Of a DNA stretch of 64,000 nt, positions 11,402-24,833 are shown piece by piece (the stretch's first letter is position 1; the number at the start of each line of letters is the position of its first letter). This DNA is from Acanthosepion pharaonis (Eukaryota; Mollusca; Cephalopoda; Sepiida; Sepiidae), in NCBI GenBank assembly GCA_903632075.3, contig CAHIKZ030000837.1, forward strand, positions 1,086,001 to 1,150,000. The letters are read 5' to 3'. The notes beneath the pieces were generated by a model. It was given only the letters and a program-made list of their open reading frames with translations. It searched no databases and was not told the DNA's origin. A program made the position numbers and the translations under genes.

Positions 11402-11715
11402 GACTCTCCGTCGTATTCGACGTATGGGGTTCAAGCAGCTCGGTTCCTAGGAAGCAACAGCCAGACACCAGCACATATAAGTTGATTATAGTGGTGAAGG
11501 CTATGTGTAGAACCAACCACACTTTTTGAAAGGCAGAATACAGAGACCTGGTGCACTACGCACTAAACAAGTTGCCATTTAAGGCTATAGAACCCAGTCT
11601 AACCTGCATTTACCATATAGCTGGAGACAGAAGAAGAGGATTAATACTTTGGAATTTGAACTCGGTTCTCCGTCTCTTCAGTCTGAGCCACTATCCACTA
11701 CTCCCCAGTGCCCCC
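11399..11715 (-). repeat. tRNA-derived SINE (family A), near full length
   Basis: The tRNA-like head is at the right end (minus strand): GGGCACTGGGGAGTAGTGG, then GGATAGTGGCTCAG, and the B box GAGTTCAAATTCC. The body matches the copy at 17265-17615, including GATTATAGTGGTGAAGG and CTGGTGCACTACG. The left end abuts a (TA)n array. Pol III transcription from the internal boxes would be expected of an intact copy. Confidence 0.75.
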
Positions 11716-13400
11716 ATACATATATATAATTCCGTCATTTAATTTTGGGACATATAGCAACTCTCATTAAAAAATAGTTATTTTATTTTACGTAATTTTC
11801 TGGATGGTATTTCTATATGTAAAGATGAACTTTACCTCATTTTTAGTTTAATTTGTGTACGTTTTAAAGTGAGTAATTTAAAACTACGTATTTGATGTAA
11901 TTTCACATAGTATGTAATTAGTTATTGCCAACAAATATATTGTCTGCAGAAATATGGGTTCAAGTATTTTATATATTTAACGCTATTAACCGTCTTTAAT
12001 ATTTCCCAACATGATGTTGGTTTTCACGGGAAATTTTAAATTGTTTTAAATTGTTAGCTCAGTTAGAGAAACTGCAAGACGTATATGTTGTAATCAACAA
12101 ATTATAATCATTTATTGGGAAGATTTACAAAAACAAATTTAACCTGAAATTCATACTCAATATCCTGAACTTTATTTCATGGGATGCACAGCCTTTAATT
12201 TTAATAACTTGTTGTAGAACATCCAGAATAGGAAACCGAATATTATTTGAACTGTTTTTTCAGGGTAAAATCTTGCCTTTCAGAATGTCAAATGTTTAAC
12301 TAGTTTTCAATCAAGCTGAATCACGTGGCTGACCTTGCCACCCATTTTATTAACATCGTCATTATTTTCCTCGAGGGTTATGTAGAATTAAAATATCTAA
12401 ACATAATTGTTCTGTAAGTATTTGAATTCGACTTGAACCATGCCGCTACGCTTGTCCTCAGGCGTCAAAGCATATCGGAACTCCTATCAAACAGAATCGG
12501 TATAATCCAAATCCAAAACCTGACATAATGTTCCCTTTATAACGATTTCAACTATGAGACTGATTTACACCAACAGCCCCCATCTGGTCCAACGATGATA
12601 ACAGGATATCATTACTAGAATGAAACGTTAAAAATGTGTTATTAAGTATTTTTTCCTATCAGTGTTATTGAATTTTCCCAGGAATTACTTTAAGGTCTGA
12701 ATAAGAATGGCCACGTATTTTGCCATATTATTTAGGATCCGATATATATTATCGCTTCCGCGCTGCCACAGCACTTAAAATATCCCTAGAATAATAAATA
12801 TTTTTTAAAGAAAAATGAATTTACTTTTGAATGGAGTACAGAAATAACAGACGAAATGTCATTAATTTTATTTATTATACCGGCTTTGGAGTATTCGATG
12901 ATATTGAATGGATTTCGCAGTTCAGTGGTATCTGTCAATACAATTTGCAATTTACTGCATCCGTGTACCTTTTTCAATTTCTTTTGACAAGAGATATTTC
13001 TCCTTGTACCACAGTTGAGCGTTACGATCTTTTCTTCTTTTAAGCAATGTTAATGTATAAAATACAACAATTGTGACCCTAATATCAAATAGGGTAATAC
13101 GTATGCTAAAGATGAAATTTAACTACGCAAAATATATGCTGTTTGAAATTTCTGGCTGGCGTCCTGTTTGCGCTCACTGACCTGATGAGTTGGGCTATTT
13201 GATCCGATCGGCTTGAAATTTTTCTGGGATGATCTTCGAGTGATCTGTGCCAAAAGCAACATCTTGAATGTTAAAGAAATACGATTGATTTTTGTCTAAA
13301 TTAAAATCAAGCATTAATCTGATTTTAGAGAATAAATTAAAAGTTGCTAAGTAGATTGCGTTGTTATCGTCATCACTTAATTTTAGAAATCTTAGATTCC
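11716..13400. other. Unassigned AT-rich sequence
   Basis: I see no coding region, repeat family or structured RNA here. Short open frames (about 63-70 codons) around 12786-13043 overlap on both strands and look random. Confidence 0.35.
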
Positions 13401-13405
13401 AACAA

Positions 13406-13410
<5 letters not shown>

Positions 13411-13481
<71 letters not shown>
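13411..13481. repeat. (CA)n(TA)n compound microsatellite
   Basis: CA for about 27 bp then TA for about 44 bp. Confidence 0.95.
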
Positions 13482-13484
<3 letters not shown>

Positions 13485-13627
13485 GTGAGCTCTTATAAAT
13501 GACAGTAGACCTGAATTATATCTGCAATAGCATCTATGGTCAGTAATCATGGAATATATTTTGAAATTTGCTATTTACATCTGTATACCTATATCCATAT
13601 AAGTAAACACATACGCTCACACACACA

Positions 13628-13629
<2 letters not shown>

Positions 13630-13668
<39 letters not shown>
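13630..13668. repeat. (TA)n array
   Basis: Pure TA, preceded by short CA units. Confidence 0.95.
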
Positions 13669-13669
<1 letters not shown>

Positions 13670-13879
13670 CTTATTTTTCTACAAATTCTCACTCTATACA
13701 AGGTCCAAGAGCCACTCAATGTAGAGGGCTACTGAAGGAGATTGTTGTGCTCAAAGGTGCAGTTTATGACGATATGTAGCAAAGATAACGAGTAATCTTA
13801 GACTTGAAAAGTTGAAGATTGTAGCGGTCGAGAAAGCATTCACTTCGGTATAATTATCACATCGCTCCGATTCCTTGGA

Positions 13880-15150
13880 AGAAGCTGTTCCATTGGATCT
13901 TACTTTTTAACTAATGGAATCTGAAAAAATCAGATTGGTTCGCCTCAGTGTACGCGACATGACGGGTCATTGATGTGACTGTAAGTGTTGGTGGAAGTAA
14001 AGAATGTAGCTGCTTTGAAAATTTCCCATGGAAACAGCGATAGATTAGGAAGAAGCATGCAAAGTTACGCCAATTTTGTAGAGTGGAAGATGCTTGATTA
14101 CTCGTAAGTTCTAGTAAATTCTTTTGGACTCTAGGTAGGAAAGACTCTGCAGCTTTAACACAGACATTGCAGGAGTATTCCATTTTTGGTTTGATCTAGC
14201 TCCTGTTAAGGTAGAGCATAAAAGAACGATCAGGTACTTACTGAAGCGGTACAGGTAATGGCCATTTTGCTACCATCTTTAGCAATGGATCGAGTTTCAC
14301 TTGAGATCTTTGGTGAGCTTAAGTTTCAAGTAGGTTTGTAAGGCAAGAGGCCTCTTTGAGAGTAATCCCTTTCTTGCGATAGACGAGTATTCAGATGCTG
14401 GCTTTGAAGGTATTGAATATGATCAGCCAGTTATCCATTGACTTCTTAGAGATAGGTGAGAGGGGAGATCATCTGCCAGATCTAGTCTATGTAGAATTTT
14501 CGATGTGCACCTATATTCCGTTGTATCATCTTTATATATAATCGCAATAGATCTGTATATGCTCTTAGACAGCTCATTAATATAATACAGAATGCGAAAC
14601 ATGCATTGATCTCATGGGCCTCGCTAGTCAGCCCAATAATAACTAAGTTCATGTTAGGAATGATTTGCCAACTGAAAATATTCTTTCACTGATTCGATAG
14701 TTGGAGTGCTTGTGAAGCAACACACCTTTTGAAAGACTTTCTATATATCTAATTCGATCTTCCTCGTGATGTATTTATTGTCTCATATGAAAGTTTCTAA
14801 TGAGTCAAATTTAATAGATATAGGCATTTAAACATGGTATTCGGGCAATTTATACTTTCGTTTTCTGTATTCGTATGAGATGAAAGCTATATTGAATGCT
14901 TTGTAAACGATATTTTTGTTGCTACCAGACAAGTAGATCTGATTTTTTATATAACTACTGATCGGCTTTCAAGGTTTACAGAGAATGGTAAAAAAATACA
15001 GTGATTTCAGAATCCTCTGTTGATGGAAGAATTATCTCAAATAACGGATCTTTAAAACGGTGGTATTCAGAAGAGTTTTCAGAACGAAAGAACATGTGGT
15101 GAACATTGTAGCAAGAGGAGCACAGCAGAAGACCACTTCTCCCAACAGGT
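13880..15150 (-). pseudogene. Decayed LINE reverse transcriptase, C-terminal half
   Basis: On the minus strand the reverse transcriptase active-site region reads IYKDDTTEYRCTS (about 14530; consensus IYADDTT), preceded by YYINELSKSI. It is followed by LADDLPSHL and RSQWITG. The open piece at 13911-14183 carries the LINE C-terminal hallmark MEYSCNVCVKA, LPRVQKNLLEL and FFLIYRCFHGKFSKQLHSLL. Sequence above about 14950 is too eroded to assign with certainty. Stops and indels are frequent. Same broad family as the LINE at the left edge. Confidence 0.8.
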
Positions 15151-15305
15151 TTGTTACGAAAAAGTCATTGATTGTGTTGTGGATTCCGGGATGAAATACA
15201 GTCTCTAATGAATGACAAACGCAGGAATGAAATATAATACATAAATGTATTTACACAATAATACAATTGGTAATACGGTCAGTATATCCAGAAACGCGTT
15301 AGTAG

Positions 15306-16440
<1,135 letters not shown>

Positions 16441-16473
<33 letters not shown>

Positions 16474-16485
16474 TATGTGTGTGTT
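16441..16485. repeat. (CA)n with short (TG)n inverted end
   Basis: CA array followed by ACATATGTGTGTG, a small dyad. Confidence 0.9.
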
Positions 16486-16530
16486 TTAAAAATAGCGAAT
16501 ATAATCCCGACAAAGATATTTTTTTATAAA

Positions 16531-16958
16531 TTTTGACAATTGCAAACGTTCATGACAGTAGATTTGTTTAGAAATATATCCGATAATGCATTTCGCCATT
16601 TAAGGCTTCAGCAGACCCGAAATCAAAAGAATGAAATGACTGCATGTGTATGTTTAAATAATGAAATCTTAATACTTTTTTGGCGTTTCTCGTGAGTAAA
16701 GAAAGAAAATGAATGACTTTAAAAAGTCGTTAGCATGTCTTTTCTTACTATCAGTTCGAATCGAAAGTAGCAATTCTTCAGAAAGCGTAGAATGCAAAAG
16801 ATGTTTTTTTGTTCATTCATAGGTTTTCCATGTCGACAATATGTTTTAAAACTAGGATATATAAACCTGGAAGGTTTTTTTAAACTCTTGACAACTGGAA
16901 ATGTTCATGAATGTGAATTTGCTTAGAAATATATATGTAAATGCATTTCGTCATTTAT
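16531..16958 (+). repeat. Two direct copies of a 75-bp repeat
   Basis: 16531-16605 and 16885-16958 share TTGACAA-TG-AAA-GTTCATGA and TTTAGAAATATAT then AATGCATTTCG and CATTTA. A third piece (17786-17822) is in inverted orientation: AAATGGCGAAATG then TATTTCTAA. I do not recognise the family. The copies bracket about 280 bp of unassigned DNA. Confidence 0.6.
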
Positions 16959-17264
16959 ATATAATGATCAATCCACTTTCATAAATAATTATATTGGATA
17001 TACTACAAAATGTCTAAGAAAGAGACACATTACATTACCCCGACCATAGCTCAGTTAGTTCTTAATTAAATACAGATGGAGACTTAGAAACACCATGAAA
17101 AACATGCTCGGTGATAATACAATTATAATACACTCACATACATGTAAAAAAAATAATTAAAGCAATATTAATAAAAAGTAAAAGCCAAAACTAAATAATA
17201 TCAACTATGAACACGGCCACAAGGTTCTGAACATTTTTGGGAAATAAAACATTTCTTAAAATCC
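16959..17264. other. Unassigned AT-rich sequence
   Basis: Nothing recognised. Confidence 0.3.
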
Positions 17265-17615
17265 TTAAAGTCGAATTCGATGTATGAGGCTCAACCAGAT
17301 CAGTTCCTTGGAACCGACAGCAGCACATGCGATTTGATTATAGTGGTGAAGGTTTTGTACAGAACCATTTTTTAAGGGCCGAATAAAGACAACTGGTGCA
17401 CTACGTGCCACAAAATCCCCAAACGACCTTCTGCAGGCTTTGAATTCAGAGTTGTGCTTCTCATAAGCCAATTGCTAAGGTTAGGGGGAGAAGCGGATTC
17501 ACACCTTTCCCAAGGGTATTACCACATAAGTGAATGTAATAAATTCGTTTGAAATTCGAACTTGGCTCTCTGATTGCTCAATCCAAGCCTCTATCCATTA
17601 CTCCACCGTGCCTAT
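17265..17615 (-). repeat. tRNA-derived SINE (family A), near full length
   Basis: The minus strand begins GGCACGGTGGAGTAATGG and ATAGAGGCTTGGATTG, followed by the B box AAGTTCGAATTTC. The body holds ATACCCTTGGGAAAGG and GTGAATCCGCTTCTCC and ends near 17265. It aligns with the copy at 11399-11715; its body motif ATACCCTTGGGAAAG also occurs at 24834, 27871 and in the 5S chimeric copies. Confidence 0.8.
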
Positions 17616-17905
17616 ATATAAATATAAACAGAAGGTAAACTTATCTCATTCGAAGTTTCCCCTCCTCTGATGGACTTTATCAAGGCAAATATAACGATTT
17701 TATCTTGAAACGATATTTATAGATTATATTACAAATACGCATCCTCGCATTTCAATCTTTTACATTCGGATAGCATGAAGAAATAAATGGCGAAATGTAT
17801 TATCGGATATATTTCTAATATAATTATTGGTATCCCACAATTGATTGGCAACGTTTCAAGAAGAAAGACAAATTCGAATTCAACACTAAAAGTGCAGTAG
17901 CTAAT

Positions 17906-18016
<111 letters not shown>

Positions 18017-18130
18017 AGTTACGAAGAACTTGTTAAACCAAATGGGTAATTCCAAGGAGGATGAAATCCTGAGAGCTCAATGTGAATCCAGAGCTAATAT
18101 TTAATAAAAAACACACCACTTTAAGGTACC

Positions 18131-18188
18131 ATTACAATAATTTATTTCACCAAAATCCTTTTTGAAGGACTCCGGATCATCAGGTAAC
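18131..18188 (-). ncRNA. Hammerhead ribozyme-like motif, canonical CTGATGA core
   Basis: Minus-strand order: GTTAC (stem I), CTGATGA, T, an 11-pair stem II (CCGGAGTCCTT-CAAA-AAGGATTTTGG, including G-T pairs), T, GAAA, TAA-A-TTA (stem III with a one-base loop), TT, GTAAT (stem I partner). The core is consensus. The T-T opposition next to the core at the base of stem II (normally G-C) is unusual and could lower activity. Confidence 0.6.
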
Positions 18189-18233
18189 ACTTCCAACAAC
18201 GAAATGAAAGGAAAAATGGGATTAGAAATTGAT

Positions 18234-18291
18234 GTTACCTTATGATCCGGAGTCCTTCATAAAGGATTTAGGTGAAATAAATTATTGTAAT
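18234..18291 (+). ncRNA. Hammerhead-like motif with one core change
   Basis: Mirror copy in the other arm: GTTAC, CTTATGA (G5 to T), stem II TCCTT/AAGGA, GAAA, TAA-A-TTA, TT, GTAAT. Stems are intact but the core base change probably inactivates it. Confidence 0.5.
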
Positions 18292-18320
18292 GGTACCTTA
18301 AAGTGGTCTATTTTTTCATT

Positions 18321-18325
18321 ATATA

Positions 18326-18368
<43 letters not shown>
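18321..18368. repeat. (TA)n array with one interruption
   Basis: Separates the foldback element from the DUF4817-bearing element. Confidence 0.95.
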
Positions 18369-19108
<740 letters not shown>

Positions 19109-19814
19109 GGATGGTTATGTGTATATGTGGTGAAGCCGGGAGGTTTCTGAACTATAGACACTGTGATTGGGCTGTTCAATATAAATTCGTGCGTAGCTAA
19201 TGTTCGCCAATATTCTGATTTATTTTGTTAAAACATTTCATACGCGCTGCTCATGTTAAATCTTCGAGGATTTTTAAGTTTGTTATGAAACAGCTCTGCA
19301 ATCTTTTCTCTTGCCTACAAAATCATGCTAACTGTCTACATAAAATTTGCTCAGAATCCCCATGAATCTGCCCTCCTTAACGTAGAATTGATTTTATGGA
19401 CATTTGAATAATATTACGTTTAGGTCGGACACAAGTCTTTGTGACACTCACGTTTCATGGAAGGTGATGGCTTCTCTAGCGGCCCAGTGACAAGGAAAGC
19501 GTTAGAATATGAGTAAGAATTTCGTAAACTAATCCATAAGGACCGCAATGGAATAATCTATCAAATCTTGCACATGATTGGAATAATTTATTGAGCCACC
19601 CATGATATTGTAAACCACTTCTGTTACTTTAGGTACCTAACAGATGGGCAGGATGTTTATATTTTAGGAATAATTTCCAACACTTGGTTCTTATTCATAC
19701 CACATCTTTCGTTATTTACACGCATTTTTGTACTTTAAGTGACTTTCCAATCTTTACTTAAGAACAACTTTTTTCTTGCATATTAGGAAAGAGAGTGAGA
19801 GAAAAAAAAGATTC
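19109..19814. other. Unassigned sequence with a weak dispersed-repeat match
   Basis: 19185-19230 resembles 7775-7815. Otherwise no gene or family recognised. Confidence 0.3.
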
Positions 19815-20132
19815 GTCATTTTTCATAGAAAATATTCGTCCTTTGACAGGATTCGAACCGGCATACTATACGGAACCGTCATTTACGCTGATGTGCCTTA
19901 ACCGGCTCGGCCACAAAGGATCGTTCGGTAGGCAGGGTCGAATTTACTGCTTATAAACTTCAATCTTCCATGAATCTCGTACATTCATAACTTCTCTGGC
20001 GTATCAAATGTAAACAAATGACGTCATATATTAAGAAATGGACAAATCCGACAATTTATTTTTAAAGACATTTTATGTTTAACGTTAAACATAAAATGTC
20101 TTTTAATAAATAAATTGTCGGGCTTTTGTCCA

Positions 20133-20140
<8 letters not shown>
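19815..20140. repeat. Leu/Ser-tRNA-like SINE with terminal palindrome
   Basis: Minus-strand A box GTGGCCGAGCCGGTTAAGG and B box GGTTCGAATCC identify the same family as 3827-4838, including the inter-unit motif TGACGTCAT. At 20037-20140 the tail is followed immediately by its own reverse complement, centred on AACGTT near 20080, a near-perfect palindrome of about 100 bp that ends in (TA)n. Confidence 0.75.
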
Positions 20141-20194
<54 letters not shown>

Positions 20195-20195
20195 A
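20141..20195. repeat. (TA)n(TG)n
   Basis: TA then short TG. Confidence 0.95.
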
Positions 20196-20312
20196 CGCAG
20201 GATGTATCAAAAATAATTTTACAAACTTTGGGAGCGGGTTGCTGACAACAAAACAAGGAAAAACACTTCAATAAGCATCTCTCCGCAAATCCTTCATTTT
20301 CATGTTGCAATG
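20196..20312 (+). repeat. Isolated terminal repeat of the 18370-18986 element family
   Basis: Contains TTTTACAAACTTTGGGAGCG and CTGACAACAAAACAAGGAA followed by CCGCAAATCCTTC, the reverse complement of the right end at 18861-18980. It adjoins the (TA)n/(TG)n array on its outer side, as the complete element does. Confidence 0.7.
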
Positions 20313-21094
20313 AAAAGTACTTGGCCCAATCCATTTCTACAAGGTAATTAATCACTCATTAGACACATTGATCAATCTGTGAACATTTCAATATCCCTGG
20401 TGTGTATATATACATATTTAGCAATTTTTATCTGGCTTGTTATTAATACTTTATAATTAATATAACAATACATTTAATATTTATTTTGTATTCTAAATTA
20501 TATTTTAAAGTTGGTTTTGTAATGTAGTGTATTGCCTCTTAAAGTGTCTTTTTTTACATTCTGTGGATAATTTCATTTGAATATATGACACCATATACAA
20601 ATGTCATAGACACTGTGTATCCATTCATGCCGAGTTTCTGTTTAAATTTGAATTCTCTGGATAAACTGAATTTTATTGGTTTAATGTGTATCAATATCTC
20701 TCTATTTACAATCTTCTTAACTTTCCTCTTATGAATTTGGGTAATTTTGAATATAATTCTCTATTTCTCTTGCCTTTCTTTTTTGTCTTTTCTCTTGGTA
20801 ATAGGGTTAATTTCAAATGTATATTGTCGGAAATTATTGCTAAACAAATAAACGCCCTTCCCAGCTATTAGTTACCTAAAGTTACTGAGCTGAAAGAAGA
20901 TATTTACTGACTTCATGACTTAATTTAACAACCATGACCGCAACTATGTCCTTGAGGACTAAACCCTTTTTTTTCTGAAGTAACATGGTAATACTGCGTT
21001 TCAAAATCGATATCAGTTTACCTTGAAATTATTGCATACATGATTTCAGTTTTAGCCTTAGCCTTCATAATCAACTCATGTATTTTCAGTTCCC

Positions 21095-21100
<6 letters not shown>
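20313..21100. other. Unassigned AT-rich sequence
   Basis: No gene or repeat recognised. Confidence 0.3.
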
Positions 21101-21164
<64 letters not shown>

Positions 21165-21358
21165 ACACACAAGGCGCTAGTGTGGTCAGCTGTCATTTGG
21201 TGGCACCCCTGGCTCTCTACCAGTGGGCCTCTACCGGTCCGTTAATTGTAACATTGCCGAAACGATACCGGCTGCTGCCTGATTGCAGGCTAGTAGCATG
21301 CTACCCAGCGGCAGATAAGTGCTTTGCTTGTAGGCGCATCAATTCATCAATTCAACCA

Positions 21359-21427
<69 letters not shown>
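21101..21427. repeat. Two (TA)n arrays around a 200-bp GC-richer insert
   Basis: TA at 21101-21162 and 21363-21427. The insert (21163-21362) is markedly GC-richer than the flanks and contains GTGGTCAGCTGTC, CACCCCTGGC and two GCAGC-type blocks. I do not recognise it. By position it is another insertion into a TA array. Confidence 0.6.
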
Positions 21428-21429
<2 letters not shown>

Positions 21430-21784
21430 GTGTTTGTTTGTTTGTTTCTCTATGTGTGTGTGTCTGTGGGTGAGCACACATATTGTTATTCATTTCGAAG
21501 ATAAGTATTAAATATTAAAAAATAATGTTTGAAATATAATAATACACTTTTCTTAACCTTACTGTTGATTAAAACATGCTTTTCATAATTATCAAACCAC
21601 TTTTAATGAATTATTAATGGTATCTTCAATATTAAATATATTTTACATTCAATTTTTAATATATATATTAGGTCTATTATCTGTAAGTATTAATAATTCT
21701 TAATTCTTAATGTGTGCTTACATATAACAAGTTCAAAATATTAAAAATAAAATAATTAAATGCAGTTCAGAATCCCTTTAAACA
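21428..21784. other. Unassigned AT-rich sequence
   Basis: No gene or repeat recognised. Confidence 0.3.
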
Positions 21785-22140
21785 ATTTATTTCATTTTGT
21801 CCACTGGGGTAGAATGTTCTCGTTCTACGTTCAATGTTTCTTCTGGATATTGCAGTTTTATTTTCAGTAATTTCTCTTCATTAATCCTGCTCACCAAGTC
21901 TTTTTGTTCACCTCTGCTGTGGCCATGTATTAAAGTCACAACTATTTAGGTCAAGTCACTGGATTATCCCAACCAACGCTTTTATTCACTGGGCACGTTG
22001 GACGAAATAAATAGTTCGATTCGAAATTTAAATTTCACCTGAGGAAGTCCGGATCTTACAACGGCCGATAAGTCGGGAATATGACAACAAAGATGTGGAC
22101 TACAATCTGAATAATGTAAGTATTATAAATAGTTAAATTG
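21785..22140 (-). repeat. Dispersed repeat with hammerhead-like block (GGCC family)
   Basis: 22010-22140, reverse complemented, aligns with 26730-26850 and with the arms of the foldback at 30197-30450 (ATCTTTGTTGTCATATTC, then the GGCC block). The neighbouring 21785-22005 shares CACTGGGGTAGAATGTTCT-type sequence, TCACTGGAT and TTATTCACTG with 26855-27030. The hammerhead-like block at 22033-22085 (plus) is decayed: CTGAGGA core but GATA for GAAA. Confidence 0.55.
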
Positions 22141-22474
22141 CCACCATCTCATAAGTCGATGAGTTGATCGAACTTCATTGATTAGACGTGACTGCTGAAT
22201 AATGAACAAGTAATCAAGCATCAAAACTTTCTGGAGCATCTTTGTTGTCAATACAGGAATGTTTCACCTATTTCCCAGTAATTTATGCTGTGAATACTTT
22301 GTCTTATATATACTTGTAATGTTCGTGTTCTGATATAATTTCTGGCAATATTAAACAATGGCTAAATCAGTTTTAAATATTGAACTTATATTTAAAACTA
22401 TTTGATTGCCAATATTTCGTTGCTTATTTCCCAATAATAACATTAACAACTCTTGTTTGATTATATCAACTATA

Positions 22475-22714
22475 AAGGGTGTCCCAATAACTTGGACCGA
22501 TATTAAATGTGAATAAAGCTTAGGCGCGCAATGATGTTTTTCTTTTTCTTTCAACTGCCATGATTTAAAAAAACATGAGAGAAATAAATAAATGTAAATA
22601 ACATGAGAGAAATAAACAAATTTTGACCAATAACACTGATTTATTTACTGCTGACTTTGATCCGTCTTAATGAAACACCCTTATATATAGTTCGTCTTAA
22701 TGGAACACCCTTTA
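22475..22714. mobile_element. Probable mariner-type MITE
   Basis: Left end AAAGGGTGTCCCAATAAC and right end (reverse complement) AAAGGGTGTTCCATTAAG form terminal inverted repeats about 240 bp apart, with TA next to the left end. The interior is non-coding. The GGGTGT.CCA.TAA termini resemble those of mariner-like elements. A second internal copy of the terminus (GTCTTAATGAAACACCC) lies at 22664-22680. Confidence 0.55.
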
Positions 22715-22789
22715 GTTATGAACTTAATGTTTTGACCATCCTGTTATTTTTTCCAATTAATAATATTTAATGTTAAGTTCGGTTATCGT

Positions 22790-22965
22790 CGAGTTCTCAC
22801 ACTTCCCTGGTTTTTTTGAACATGAATATAGCTTTATTATTTATTTCTTTTTTATGATTGCGTTTCCAAATTCTTCAAAAGTATTTTCATTCTCTTTCAC
22901 TTCCAGTAGCTCTTTGTGTCTTAGTGGCGTTACTGCCTTGCTTGGCGTGAATTGATTAAAGAAAA
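22790..22965 (+). repeat. LINE 3'-end fragment
   Basis: The translated end SSSLCLSGVTALLGVN and the following stop plus GATTAAAGAAAAATC match the C-terminal tail seen at 23270-23330, 35565-35650 and 61470-61512 (G.IAL.GV..). Only the end of the ORF and the 3' UTR remain. Confidence 0.6.
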
Positions 22966-23269
22966 ATCCTTGAATGGATGTAACCTATATAGACCGAAAA
23001 CCTGCAGGTTTGATGATTCCTAAAACGGAACAACGTCAGTTGAGGCGAAGAATTTTTAAAACATGTGAAAATGTCTTAAAGGTAAGAAATTGTTATCGAG
23101 GATTTACTTAATTTTTTTCAGAGAATTTTTTCCGCTGAAAATAATTTAATTACCCTGAACTCAATATGCGGAAAATTCTGTGTTCAAACCTCACAAATCA
23201 TATGACTGTTCAATACAAATCCATATAATAGCCAAGGGAAAATTCCATCTATTCAATCAAAAATCTTTT

Positions 23270-23850
23270 TACTAATGGAATACAGTTGGAATGAGTATTT
23301 CTTTATTAATCCTTTCACCCTAAGCAAGGCGGTAATGCCAATAATACGCAGGGAGTTACAGGTAATGAAAAAGAAAGTGAAAGTGAAAGAAAACACTGAG
23401 AATAGGGAGGAAAGGTTAAAAGATGAACTTGGTTCAAGAAGACAGAAGATGGCGATTAATGCTGCATTTAAATTTTTTAAGATTGTAGTTGTCAGGGAAA
23501 CAAGTAAATCGAAGGAAGTTACACAGGCGGGAAGTGCAAGAAAATAAACTGTTGGAATAGAAGTGTCTGTCAAATTTAGCTATTTCAACAGTAAAAGTGT
23601 GGGACCTAGATTCCAGTCTAGTAGCGCGTTTAAATTCATCCAGGTTATCGCGTTGAATAGTAAAGAAGCAGCCATTTCTAAGAGACACCAACGTAAACTG
23701 GGAGCAAAAGCCCGAACTTTGTTGAAAAAGCGGTTTTCGCGGATGTATAAGAAAGTTCTGTTTTGCATGCCAAACACATTATCATACATTGCAAAACGGA
23801 TGCATGTAAAGATTTTCACACTAACGTTTTTACTCACCTGAACCTACCAT
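23270..23850 (-). pseudogene. LINE reverse transcriptase C-terminus and 3' end
   Basis: Minus strand in two frames: SRSHTFTVEIAKFDRHFYSN, then SLFSCTSRLCNFLRFTCFPD and NYNLKKFKCSINRHLLSS. This is the conserved LINE C-terminus (TSRLWNSLP..CFP..YNL..FK..VNRHL). The tail GITALLRVKGLIKK follows in another frame. One or more frameshifts separate the parts. 5'-truncated, as is usual for LINE insertions. Confidence 0.85.
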
Positions 23851-24833
23851 ACTCCTTCGAAATATGACGATGTCAGATATCTATAGAAATGCTTGTAAAG
23901 AAATAGGCCAATGAAGAGGAGCTGAAAAAAACGTTGTCTTCGTCCTCAATAAATATTGTACCCATGTTTTTTTGGCGCCATTAAATCCTAACGGATGTTT
24001 TCACTGTGACGGCTTGTAACACAAGGGGAAATAAAAACCAATAAAAAACGTCTTCTCCAACTCAGAACGTGATATTCGAAATCGGCGAAACATTAAATCA
24101 ATGAAATAAAATTGTTTGTCAGCAAATAAAAAAGTTTGAGAAATAAATTAAATAAACAGAGTCCCTTCTATAGAGTACAAAATTATATGTAGGTTCAGAG
24201 ACACACACAAAAAAAAACCTCGTAAAACTTAGTCACCGGAAAGAGAAACTGGACAATATACAGCATCTGAGAAAACCGAAACTAATAGCTGACTTTTCTT
24301 CGCGCAGTTTTTCTTTCTTTATAACACTATTTAAATTCTATGAACATATAATAAAAGTAAATAAATATACTATATGCGATTTGCCGATTTAACTTGTTTT
24401 CGCTTTTGTTATCTAACTACAAATTCTGTTTCTACCGTATAAAACACATACATAATGGCATTGTGTATCGTTGAAGAAAAACTGTTTTCGTTATATTTTG
24501 ACTTGCAACGAAAATGTACCCACAGAGCTTTGAAAATCTTTGCTGTATATAATTTTAAATTTGTTCTACCGCTTGTATATGTCCATGGTATTTTCTTCCG
24601 TGTCTTTAGAAATGTAACAGTTCTTTTTTTTTTTAATTTTACCCTTCTCATTCTGTTAAGCCCTCTATTTACTCGGATCTTGATTTTACCTTTACTTCCG
24701 AACTGATCTTACGAATAATTTTCATTCATTTTCACTTGTCTTCTTTCACATCTGCTATGAATACAGATCTGCAGACGTGGCCAGATATTTCACCGCTATA
24801 ATACGTTTATTTATTATTTCAGTAGTTGTATCG
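23851..24833. other. Unassigned AT-rich sequence
   Basis: An 83-codon plus frame and an 80-codon minus frame (24409-24706) overlap each other completely and look random. No gene called. Confidence 0.35.

Larger units (their letters stand above)
18051..18316. repeat. Foldback element with paired hammerhead motifs, copy 1
   Basis: After a 60-bp lead shared with the copy at 52755 (GAGAGCTCAATGTGAATCCA), arms 18109-18190 and 18232-18312 are reverse complements around 41 bp. Each arm carries a hammerhead-like block. Outer arm sequence is CCACTTTAAGGTACCATT. The element is bracketed by (TA)n at 17954-18012 and 18321-18368. It is non-coding. The copy at 52755-52990 has the same plan with a 10-bp spacer. 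Confidence 0.85.

Noticed and set aside
17650..17700. CTCTGATGGACTTTATC with a downstream GAAACG
   Set aside because: The core G8-A9 is broken and the intervening sequence forms no stem II.
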